Assembly: GCA_921293015.1 (NCBI GenBank)
Contig: OV121098.1
Coordinates: 16,950,161 to 17,014,160, forward strand
Direction of reading: 5' to 3'
DNA from: Phorcus lineatus
Taxonomy: Eukaryota; Mollusca; Gastropoda; Trochida; Trochidae
DNA length: 64,000 bases
Shown here piece by piece: positions 20,340 to 31,444 of this stretch. Position 1 is the first letter of the stretch; each line of letters begins with the position of its first letter. The position numbers and the translations under genes were made by a program. The notes under the pieces were generated by a model, which was not told the DNA's origin, ran no database searches, and was given only the letters and a program-made list of their open reading frames with translations.

Positions 20340-20640
20340 AACAGCATCCGGCCAGTTGGCCTACGAGACACTATATACATATATATATATATCTAAAATT
20401 TTAAAATAAACAAATAAATTTTGCATGCACAAACACCCAAGGGTAACAGATCATATCCTACATACCTACATATATAAATACACACATACCGACATGTACA
20501 CACACCGACATATACACACACATACCAGACAGACAGACATGCAGGCAGGCAGACAGGCAGACAGGCGGACAGACAGACAGACAGACAGACAGGCAGACGT
20601 ACACACGTAACTACATGCACATAAACATACATACATGCAA
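20340..20640. repeat. Simple repeats in the LINE 3' UTR
   Basis: Runs of (TA)n, ACATAC-type and (CAGA)n or (CAGG)n sequence lie between the ORF2 stop and the LINE 3' end. Small open frames here are artefacts. Confidence 0.8.
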
Positions 20641-21024
20641 ACACACATATTACATAAACATGCTCTCAAGCATAACCATACCGTACCATTCGTAAATACA
20701 AGTTGTACATGCATACCTGCACACATAAAAAAAAATATATCAAACATACCCAGAGTATGAAAACCATATAAAAAGATATCAAGAGTAGACATTCTCGACT
20801 TGCAGGCACAACACAGTCATCTACACTGTACATACACACTGTTGACGGACGCAAGGACAGGCGGACGCACCGGCTAACAGCAGGCGTACAATATTCACAC
20901 ATGCAGTATTTACAAACATTCAATTAGTGAATAGGAGTAACATACAAAAATATTAAAATACTATACTCTTAAAATGACAAATATTTCAAAAGGCATTGTT
21001 TATCAGTAATACATTATGAAATAG

Positions 21025-24000
21025 CTAACAATTAATATGCATTTTACGTCGTCTATACATACGGTTAACAAGGGCGGCTAGGCAATTAGTGAAACTGTTA
21101 TTATTCAATAAGTAACATAATTTTTGCATTGATGAAAAGTTCTGGAAGGAGGGCTCTATGGAGGTAACATCTCTAAATAGGTCATACCGTAAATCAGAAT
21201 AAAAGTTACATTCAGTTAAAAAATGAACTTCATTTTCGATTGTATTAGAGTCACAAAATTTACATAATCTTTCTTCTAGTGGGATAGGTGGTCGTGAAAA
21301 TCGCCCAGTCTCTATCTCTAGGGGTAGAGATCCGCAACGTAACTTGGCAAGAGCACTTCTATGTGATCGATCGGTTGTAACTTGAGCATATGATTCAACA
21401 CCTGGGAAGTTCTTAAACAATCTATACGTTCTAAGTTTGTTACCGTTTTTAAGTCCACGATCGTTCCAAAGCTGGCAGATCCAATCATGGTGGTCACTGG
21501 ATATTATCCAAGTCTTAATATAATCCATGTCTGGAACAGTTAAGTTAAATAAGTCTGAAACTGGGAGACGCCACGAATTCATCAGTGTAGAAACCCTACT
21601 AGTCCAAGACTTTCGAAAATTTCGTGACCACAGGTTGATTTTACTGCTTATTCGATTATTATCACTGTTTTGAAGTTTATACCAAAGTCGACATATTTCT
21701 AACTTTTGCTTGGTGTAAGGCGAGGTCCAGCCCATGTCTCCTCGAACTGATAGGTTTGGTGTCTTACTTGAAACTCCGAGAAAGAATCTACATGCCCGGT
21801 TTTGTACCGCGTTGATGCAACTAAACTGACGTGTGCCCCATACAGCAGCTCCATATGAGAGAATAGGTTGCACAAGATTTTCATATAATTTGTTAAACAC
21901 ATCGTATGCCATACCTCCACTGGCTCTGAATTTACACATAATCACGCCAAGGGCACGGTGAGCTGACTTGGCTATCTCCTTAGCCGTGAAATTAAGATCA
22001 AGGTTTTCATGGAACCAAACACCAAGATATTTATATGCATGACTATAACACACTTCATTTTCACCAATTATGAAAATGACTGAAGATCTACTGATACCAC
22101 TTGGACGAAAATGAACAACTTGTGTTTTCTTCAGATTAACAGATAGCCGCCATTTAGTACACCAGGAATTAACACACGTTAGCATTTTCTGTAGACAGTT
22201 TTCATCAGGTGCTATTAGAGCAATGTCGTCAGCATACAATAAAACACTTAGCTGAGAGTTACTAACGTTTATACCACAATTCAATCTGCTAATTTCATCC
22301 ACAAGACCATTGATGTATAAAGAGAATAGTGTTGGGGATAGCACACAACCTTGGCGAACACCTGAGTGGACTGGAAAGTAATTTGTATAAATATTATTAA
22401 CATTAATCCTAGACCGGGTAGAACCGTACATGGAATTCACAGCTTGTAAAAATTTCCCTTTGATTCCAAGTTTGTTGAGCTTGTACCATAAACAGTCACG
22501 ATTAACCGTATCGAAGGCCTTAGAAATATCAATGAAACATACAAAAGTCGATTTCTTTGAAATTTTTCTATTTTCAATTACTGAGTGAAGGCTGTAAATG
22601 TGTTCCTGGGTACTGCGTTTGCTGCGAAAACCGTTCTGTTCTTGTGCCAGAATGTCATTATTTTCTAACCATTTGCTGAGTCGGGTGTTTAGGATGTCAG
22701 AGTAGATCTTACAGGGTATGGATATTAACGAAATTCCTCTATAACCAAGCGGGTCACGGGGGTTACTGGTTTTCTTATTGGCTTAATGTCACTAGTTGAC
22801 CAAATGTCCGGACAAGTTGAGTTATTGAAGCAGCAAGAGAAAATCTTAAACAGCATTTCAATACAAGTTTTGTTCTTAAGGGCCTCAGCAGGAAGAAGAT
22901 CTGGGCCAGCAGCCTTACCACACTTCGCACGTGCAATCGCACACTCGACCTCAGCGCACGTGATGGGCGAATCTAGGTCACTAGTATCATACGTCACCTC
23001 TTGCATTACATTGTTGTTGTTTAACTCGGCCTTGACCTTGTTTAGATGATCGGCGTCGAAACTGTTTGAAGGTGTATCTTGAAAGAGAGCAGAGTAGTCG
23101 CCTTCCCATCGCTGGAGCACTGACGAGCAATCGGTGATGACTGTATCATCTTCTTCTATTTCCCAGGGAATATCATTTACACGATCTTCTGCGATTCCTA
23201 TCTTTCCAATGGTTTTCCAGAAGGAACGAGAGTCCTTATTATTATGTTTATCCAAAAGACGTTGGTGTTCGCCTTGCAGATAATTCCGTTTATGTTTTCT
23301 TAGAAGTTTGTCAAACAATTTCCTCCGGTTGATATATTCATGTTTCAGTGATTTACGTCGTTGTGTTTTACATGACAACCACAGTTTTTCGGCCCCACAA
23401 ACTTGATCCCACTTTACTTGAAGCTCCTCACACCAGTATGGTTTATAAAACGATTTTGATGTCTTATTTACTGACTGTCTAAAAGTCTCGGTTGAGGATA
23501 CCTTGTCCAATTCAGAGTTCATAAATGTTATAAAGCTTGAGTATGCCGTATTAACGTCTCGGTTCGTTACTAGTTCTAGTTCAAGCTTAGCAATAGTTTC
23601 AATTACCTTTGGACGAATGTCTTCATTTTGTAGGAATTCTGAGTTAAGTTTATCTCGGCGGTATAGCTTCACTGTAGGTGTAGGTAAGTTGATATCTATA
23701 TCCTGTACCTCTCTAGAGACGTCGGCGGGGAGCTGGAGTTGCCAGGTAAGTATGGAGTGATCTGGGAGTCTGTCAGGTATGTTGCTGCCATCAATTAGGC
23801 TGGTCACTCTTGTTACGTTGAAGTTTCTAAAGGTGAGTAACTGTTCATGAGGGGTAATGACATAGTCCACGACTGAGGAACCATTTTTAACATAGGTGAA
23901 GTCTTGATTTGCAGATCGACCATTGAGCATGCACATATTACTGTCCACCAGGAATTCAATGAAAGCTGTACCATTCGAGTTTTCCTGGTAGTCAATAACT

Positions 24001-24536
24001 TCTCTCTCAGGTACATTATCCACTCCCTCTATGAAGTCACTATTACTTCCAACCCTCGAGTTGAAGTCTCCACATATGCAAACTAATCCTTCGTTTTGGT
24101 AAGTATACAATTTACTGAGCAGTGTATCGAAGAAATGTTCAGTGTCACAGACCCTTGAGGAACATGATGGGGGAAGGTAACAGACGCACAACACTAAACT
24201 GAAAGCATTATTTGTTCTTGATGACAGTTTAATCCAAATAATGTCTTCATCTGAGGCATCCAATATTTTCACAGAGAAGTCACTATTAAGGGTATTTTTG
24301 ACAAACACTCCAACACCTCCTGACCCCCGTTTAGCACGCTTGTGAATGTTTCGTCGGTTATTTCCATACCACGTATATCCGTCAACATTTAATTTGCATC
24401 CATCTTTAAGGAAGGTTTCACATACTCCAAAAATGTCGCAATCCATTTTAGAAAGTGTATTTTCTCTAAATTGTTTATTTGAAGTGTCCTTTAGAGCCCA
24501 TCCTCCTGCATTCCAGAATCCTAACCGTAGAAGTCC
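21025..24536 (-). pseudogene. LINE ORF2: APE endonuclease and reverse transcriptase (one frameshift)
   Basis: The open frame begins directly after the ORF1 UAG. The endonuclease starts with FWNAGGW, upstream of the first Met (24446), and keeps DIFGVCETFL, CYLPPSC, ICGDFN, VVDYVITP and LPDHSILTWQL. At about 22757-22770 the frame shifts by one base. The other frame then continues with the RT motifs (DPLGYRGISLISIPCKIYSD, FIDISKAFDTV, YADD at 22236-22225) and a C-terminal zinc finger (CKFCDSN…HFLTEC), ending at 21025. No other break is seen, so a single indel separates this copy from a continuous ORF2. Confidence 0.9.
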
Positions 24537-25439
24537 CTATTCTTTATTCTTAGCAAGCACAAGCCTTTTCCCATGAAATCGAAACATGTTGTTTTTACCT
24601 ACTTCTTTGATCAGAGTTTGTAGATTTGATCTTGCTGTTAGTTCGTCTTGTGTCAGGGCATTATCGATATAGATTCTTGAGAAATCTTTGCTTTTCTGTA
24701 GGTGTTTTTTGTGTTGTAAAAGTTTGATTTTCTGTTGAATATTCTCTAAAGTTACGATAACGATACCTGGTTTGTTGTCAGTTCTCTGTTTACGTTGTGT
24801 CTTCACTGCTCTGACATCGCTCATTTTGAGGCCGTCTCGGAACAGTTGGTTAACACTATTGCATAGAACTGTCTTGTCCTCGGCCTCCTTCCTCGTCACA
24901 GGTAAGTTTCTTATCACAACTTTGCATTCTGTTTCCCCTGCGCTCCTAATGCCACCAGTACTTTCCATCTTAGATTCCAGGTTTTTTACTTTCTCACTTA
25001 CTTTGCGCTGAAAAGTATCTCCATTCACTGTGTTTGTATTGCATTTTTCTTCAAGCTGGTTAACTTTATCAGTAAGAGTTCTAACCTGTTCATCAAATTC
25101 TTTTCGTATCTGCATTGTTTCAGCCCTGAAGGTTTCAGTTATTTTTGCGGTTACTCTCACCTCTAGTTGCTTGAGCTGTTCCGAGAATGTAGAATGCATG
25201 TTGTTGATAGCGGCGAGCAGTTCGACATTGCCGTTGGTGGTAGTGTTTACACATGTATTGACGGCTTCCGAGTCATTATCACTTGGCGAAGTTTTTGCCT
25301 TTTTTGCTGCACTAGGTTCGCACAAAACCTCTTCATTGACTAGTCGGCTTTGTTGAGACATAACAACATCGACATATTGTGATGAATCCATAAGTACATC
25401 CATTTTTCTGTCACACTCACACTGTCTCAAGTGTAGCAC
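24537..25439 (-). CDS. LINE ORF1 protein (RNA-binding, coiled coil)
   Basis: 300 residues ending at UAG. An N-terminal Ser-rich and acidic region is followed at about residues 75-150 by heptad-like Leu/Val spacing (coiled coil, likely trimerising). An RRM-like and C-terminal part comes next (CKVVIRNLPVTRKEAEDKTV, then FSRIYIDNALTQDEL and MFRFHGKRLVLAKNKE). This is the L1/Tx1-type ORF1 layout. It would coat element RNA in the cytoplasm. The stop is in the same frame as ORF2. Confidence 0.8.
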   Translation of the reverse strand: MLHLRQCECDRKMDVLMDSSQYVDVVMSQQSRLVNEEVLCEPSAAKKAKTSPSDNDSEAVNTCVNTTTNGNVELLAAINNMHSTFSEQLKQLEVRVTAKITETFRAETMQIRKEFDEQVRTLTDKVNQLEEKCNTNTVNGDTFQRKVSEKVKNLESKMESTGGIRSAGETECKVVIRNLPVTRKEAEDKTVLCNSVNQLFRDGLKMSDVRAVKTQRKQRTDNKPGIVIVTLENIQQKIKLLQHKKHLQKSKDFSRIYIDNALTQDELTARSNLQTLIKEVGKNNMFRFHGKRLVLAKNKE

Positions 25440-25656
25440 TGATTTATCACTTAAAGGTCACTTTCCAAGGCAAAATACGACCACTGGAGGTTAATATACA
25501 GTTTATACAAAGTCTATTTTCAATATTTCAGTACCTTAATTGTAGGATGGCTTATATTTTTGTCGATTTGTATTCATCGATAGTGAGCTCACACAATAAT
25601 GAATGACTCGCTGACTGTTTTGAATAACGAATAACTATTTGATATTCAAATAATGA

Positions 25657-27857
25657 ATAACTTACTGCAAGCAGTGATTTTGGTTAAAAGACAGCAATTA
25701 AATGTATCACCGGTTTACTTAAAGAATCAAATACTGACTTAATATGTCTTTTAAAATGTTTATAGAATATCATTTCATTGTTTATCATTTTTGTTTCGGC
25801 TTCTCAGGTAAAGGGAGGGTAAACTTCAGTTGTATTTAACTACGTAATCTTTAATTATATATATTATCATTGTTAATATTGCTTCACTGCACATAGTCTA
25901 TATTCAATAATAACGTTTCACGTGCCTGTAATGAGAAGAGAAGTTAACAATGAATTCTCCTACTATCAAAATAACATCATTCGCCAAATGAATATAAATT
26001 TAGATCGACAGCTCTACATTATGTTATTCAGTCCGCCTAATGTTAGAATACTTTTGATATACAATTCTCCAGATTGTCATCCTCCTAATGTCACCAATTG
26101 GATAAAGAATACTTAACACATCTCCATGCAATACAGGTCACTTTAAACTAGTTAATGATTTGTTGTACATAATTTCATTTCAAATAATCATCAACTATTC
26201 AAAATTCCTGTTAGGAATAAGAGTATTTCAGACCCACATTAATCAAGCGTAACTACAGACAGTGCTATTAAACCAAGAGGAAGTAAGAATTGAATGTCAC
26301 TGCGGTGGTATTGACATTGAGACGTCACAAATTCACACTAATGTGCCAGTGTGCGTGAAGACCCGTTTCATTGGTTCCTCCTTGCCCCATGAACACCACC
26401 ATTGTAACACCGTATCTTCACAGGGTGTCAGTACATGTATTCACATCGAGTCAACAACGAGCAGAACCTGTGACTGTATACTTTTATCACCATGTTACGC
26501 CTTTCACAATAATAAGGTCACAAAGCAATGTAACAATTTTGCAAAGTCAATGATGATAATTTTATTTAATCATGGAGATAAACTGTCCCGGAAGTTATTT
26601 TTTACTTTAATGCATGATTACTACTAGGATTACATGAAAATTTCCACCCGGCTATATTTCTCGTTGCGGAAGACTGGTTTTCAAAAGAGTACAGATACTC
26701 GTCCTCAAGATATTCGCGATATCTCAGCCTTTTCTTGGTCGAACTGTAGCGTTTTGCAATAGTTATCAGCGAAATAATCAGAGTAAATCGAATAGCCCAC
26801 ATGTGGTTGGTGATGGCCAAGAGGCAATGTATTTTGTCTTATTTCTTGTTGCGGTGACCTTTGTTGAAGGGGAAGGTAGGTTGGGGAATTTGAAAACTAA
26901 AGCTTGATATATATGTGAGGCAATAAGGAATTGTTGTAGAGGTGTTTCATTTCCTGTAAACATTGTAAAGCTTAACACGTTTTGAAAAACAACAGTTGCT
27001 ATGACAGCTAGTCTAGTATTTGAAAACTTCTAGAGATATATAATTCAAGCCTAACAAACGACTATTAACGCATTTTTGTGGTTGTTCACTCATCAATTCA
27101 CTTTTTTACTTTACTAATTGGCGTCTTGGTTCAAAGCACGCGGGACTGGGTTCATACCCAGCGTTTTATCAACAGCGCAGCACTCAAGTGTTACCAGTTA
27201 TCAGCAGTAGGGAATACTCGTACTAGTGTTATAGTCCCACACCAGTTGCCTCCCTTCTTAAAGTGATTATTCCAATAGCTTTTATTTTAATGTTTAATTG
27301 CATTTGACCCTGTGCATAGATCAGTGAAACATATCGCTATTTCCTGGTGTTTTTATGTTAGGATTTTAAATAATTCAATATTTAGGAATTATCAAAAGAT
27401 GTTTCTGCGTTTGAGCCCAAATTTTAGAGAACGTCGGATATATCAAAAAATGTCTGAATAATGGTAATGACTACCTTCGGTGGCTTGTTACTTATATCGT
27501 ATAACATCTTCTACAGACCACTAGCGATTCTTTATAATACGTATTTTCCAACATTTACTTTAATGTAAATTGATTTATATTAAATGTTTTAAATTTCTGA
27601 CGGAGATATTCCTGATATACAAAGGTTTAATGACATTGATCTCTTCATGTAAACCTTTTCCGGGTTTTTCCGATATTATTTGAGTGCAAATGCATAATGA
27701 AATCTATGTGAGGCGATAGACAATCGATCTCCTGTGTCTCTCTCTTCTAGCTGTTTTAGCCGCCCCTCAGTCTATCGTCGTCAAAAGTATGCTTCCGTGT
27801 TGATGTGGGTGTTATTTTGATGTTTTGTCATTTTGTTCTAAATTGTTGTTCACAAAG
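25657..27857. other. Region upstream of the CUB gene, no supported gene
   Basis: The missing signal-peptide exon of the CUB gene could lie here, but I found no ATG plus hydrophobic segment ending in a phase-1 GT donor. A 72-codon minus-strand frame (26602-26820) has a hydrophobic stretch (MWAIRFTLIISLITIA) followed by a basic/acidic segment. A tRNA-like box B (GGTTCATACCC) at about 27150 may be an old SINE. Confidence 0.3.
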
Positions 27858-29590
27858 GCAGTTTTGAGTGTAATGAAGAAAATCAACAGCACATATCTGC
27901 AAACAACGATACCAAATACATCACATCGCCTGACTTCCCTCGTCGCTATCCTAAGTAAGTAGATTATTATTGCATATATTCTTATTTGTCAGAAATATCA
28001 GAGGGTTCTTAAAATCATAATTAAACATGTCGCTGTCACATCTTACTATATAGGTTATTTACGTTAGTTTGAAGGTTCACCTGATTATCTTAGCTACTTG
28101 TCTCAGCAATATGGTATTTCAAATGATACACCTTGATGTTAAACTACTGTGATGTGTAACTCAGAGCTTTTTATCTCAATGAATTTCATATTCTCACGTG
28201 CACAAGTGGAAGGCTAAACACCGTGTATACATGCACTGAAGCTTGTTACACCCGATCACAGATTGTGAAGCTAAGACAGGCTGTTCTGTATGCGACCATG
28301 TAGAGAGCTGGGAGGAATCATTGAAATCTAAATGGTCTACAGGATACATATCTGTACAGTCTCTTATATACAACATATTTAAAGAAATAGTATATTTTCT
28401 GAAATACCTTTATTACATTTTATTAACCAGTGAAGTATTATTAATTTTCATCTGTGGCATGGGTTTGTTACATTCAGTTTATTTTTTCATATAAAACCAA
28501 TTACAAAAAAATTCTAAAAGTACGATCTTCAAAAATCTACCAAAATATTTTTAGTTATTAAACCTATCTCATCTCAAAAGCCTCGGACCCTCTCTCTCAA
28601 CCCTCGTATCAAGAGCAGCAAACTGTCATTATTGTTTGGCAATTTATTTTTGTAAACATTGCAATTAAGAAATACAGAAATAGATTTCACATGATTCATT
28701 TGATTGATCGAAGAATGAAGGAACAAAATCAATAACAATAACTTCAAACGTGATAACATTAACAGCAATTAATTTTTGCTAATTATTATCGTCATCAGAG
28801 TCATATTTTAGGGGCCTATGTTGATTTTTGGTACTCATCAGCATATTCTTCATATGGTCAAAGTTTGCATTTGAATCTTTGGATAATATGATAGATGTAA
28901 AATTGGTCTGCTCTTGACAAATGATATATTTTTATAATCGTATTAACAAATGTTTATGTACACAGCTCCTGTAAATGTCAATCATCACTGAACACCACGA
29001 TAGAAGGGCACGTGCTGCACGTGGAGGTCGTGCACATGCACCTGGAAAACTGGAACAGATCCTGTCTCGATTCTATTACGGCATCTGATGGTATGGTTTA
29101 ATATAAAAAAATAAATTTTCTATTCTTCTATATTTATCAATCGACGCTACTCAAGTTGAATCAGCGCATTCATTATTCAAAATTTGATGAAATGTTACAA
29201 GGCGTTAAATATCAGTGACAAAAGGTTTGCGCGAATTTTGGCTTGAGGATGAAGTTCATGTCTTGAATATTGAGATCGTGCTCAGGCGCCAAGCTTAGTG
29301 TGTGTAATTCTAATCTTTTAGGTGATTTAGGGTGTGCTTTCCCACAAATTGTGTGTACATAACATGTACTTTACAAACTGTCCTTCACTTTCCTCCTCAA
29401 TTGCTCCATTCATTAGAATTCTTTCATTATGCAAATGGAGGCGGAAGTTCTGATGAAGTTCTTACTCGATGGTGCGGAGGTGACACTCATTCTTTCTCGA
29501 CTTCCGGGCAAACTCTTCTCCTCGAATTCACCTCAGATGAATACGGTTCTGGTTTTGGGTTCGCTTTCAGCGTGTGGAGTGCCCCGCCTC
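27858..29590 (+). CDS. CUB module 1 (exons 27858-27954, 28966-29090, 29417-29590)
   Basis: The typical CUB opening YITSPDFPRRYP is split by the first intron. The module continues with SCKCQSS, VLHVEVVHMHLENW and SCLDSITASD, and ends RWCGGD…TLLLEFTSDEYGSGFGFAF. Four cysteines in CUB positions are present. The acceptor at 27857 is weak, and the alternative start 27862 changes phase. Confidence 0.88.
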
Positions 29591-31381
29591 GTAAGTTAGA
29601 AGATAATAAACAAGATATTATTATTATAAGCATTACTACCAGATATTGATTTTTAATAAAAACCAGCTGCATGACTTTCTGAAAATAATGTATGAAATAG
29701 ATATTTAAAGTAAGAGGAATGAATTTGTTATTCCTCACCGTCAATAACAAACTTAATTGCCGACTTTGTTTAAATTAAAATGCAAAACCATGGTTGCAGC
29801 GGCACTCACATTGTGACGTCAAATCTCTAACATATCAAGCGTCATACATGCAGCAAGGTATAACACTTAATTAAGGCAAATATCCATCATTTTGAATCAT
29901 ATTAATTTGTTTCCAGCTCAAAAAACATAACAGGCAGTTAATGTAACAATAGTGGCAACCTCTAGTTCACAAGTATACAGAAGTTGAGATTACTTACCAC
30001 GTTTAAAAATCTATACTTAGCAAGGGTGATAAGTGACGTCACAACTTTGTGACATAACCACTAAGCTAGCCTTGCTCCAGGCTTCACTTTGTCACTATTA
30101 ATATCGCCGATGAATATTTTATTGACGAATCTCCCAAGAACGAGTAATAAATGGAATGACAATTATTATCGTGATCACTGCACACCGTAGGAGCGGTGAA
30201 CGGCAGGCAATATTTAATAACTGAAAGTGAACGGTTTGATGCGCGAGAGGTCGGAACGTTTTGTGTTTTAAGTGTAGGAAAATCGTCAATATCTATATAT
30301 TTATAAGCCACACTTCCACCAAAATCCATGCTGTAAAACAGACGGCCTTTATGCGTATTGTCGCCAAATTTCTTTCTTTTCCGTCCACAGACTAGCCTAT
30401 AGGCCTGAAAAACAATATCTTGCCGCGACAACTTGTCCGTCAAAATATTTGAATTTTACGAACTTTTAGGTATCTTTGATAAAAAAAAAAAAATCTAAAC
30501 ACACCAACATTAAGAATATTTATCAAACTAACTTCATGCCAAATTTGAAGGCTCTTCGTTATGTTGTTTTCGAGCTGTCATATTTGAAACAACACCACCA
30601 TCAAACTCTTAGTGAACGATTTCATAACATCATGGTGAACTATTTAATGTCAAAGTGTTAATTGTGTAGTGTACGCTTTAATGTCAGCGTTCAATACGTT
30701 TTCTAGTGAGAAGGGTCGCTGTATCGTTCATGATTAGTGTATTTACATCATGTATATGACAATCATGTAAATCCTGATCACCTTAATTCTATTTACTCAT
30801 TTTTGTTTACCGCATAGTGATTATATTTCTTACCAATGGACCTTCCATATCCAAAAGTTTGAACTTGAATAAAAAAAAAGTGCCATTCCTTCGAATTCTT
30901 AACTATTGTTTTATAATAGTTATATTAATCGTAAACTATTTGGAGATGGGTATACTATAGACATGAGATAAGTGCTATTCCTCTGTCAAGAATCTACTGT
31001 TAAAAGCTTCTCCCTGAAAAAAACTTCCTTTGTACTACTTTCGGCCAGCAATATGCGTCTCAGAATGGTTTAAGGAGCCAAACCCGGTTTGTACATGGGA
31101 AACATGCAACCTGCCGCACATCACATGTACATTGGCGACACGAACACTCATTTTAAATTGAAGTCATATAAAGGTTGAGAATGTAAGACCACGTTTTGTT
31201 AAGACCCGGCACTTAAAACCCAGCTTTGGTTTCCTCGCCATACTCTTTTTGTATGATATTAAGAGAGTCTACAATAATTCCTGGTTTTATCTCATTTTCA
31301 AGGATGTTTTCGCATGTATCGTCGAGAGTTGTCAGTGAACACCGAGTATGTTGTTTGCGTCAAATATGTCACACTTAATTG

Positions 31382-31444
<63 letters not shown>

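Larger units (their letters stand above)
20204..25656 (-). mobile_element. Nearly full-length non-LTR retrotransposon (APE-type LINE)
   Basis: On the minus strand: a 5' UTR (about 25619-25440), ORF1 (25439-24537), ORF2 with endonuclease and RT (24536-21025), a 3' UTR with simple repeats, an AATAAA near 20285 and a pyrimidine-rich A/T tail ending about 20254. The similar sequences TTGAATAACGAATAAC… at 20204-20253 and 25620-25656 flank it and may be an altered target duplication. ORF1 and ORF2 share one frame with a single UAG between them. ORF2 has one frameshift near 22757-22770. The clade was not assigned; the ORF2 C-terminal CCHC finger (CKFC, then HFLTEC) and the APE-type endonuclease point to the CR1/L2/Jockey/I side. 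Confidence 0.9.

Noticed and set aside
26262-26627. 121-aa plus-strand ORF upstream of the CUB gene
   Set aside because: No signal peptide, motif or splice support; looks random in AT-rich DNA.
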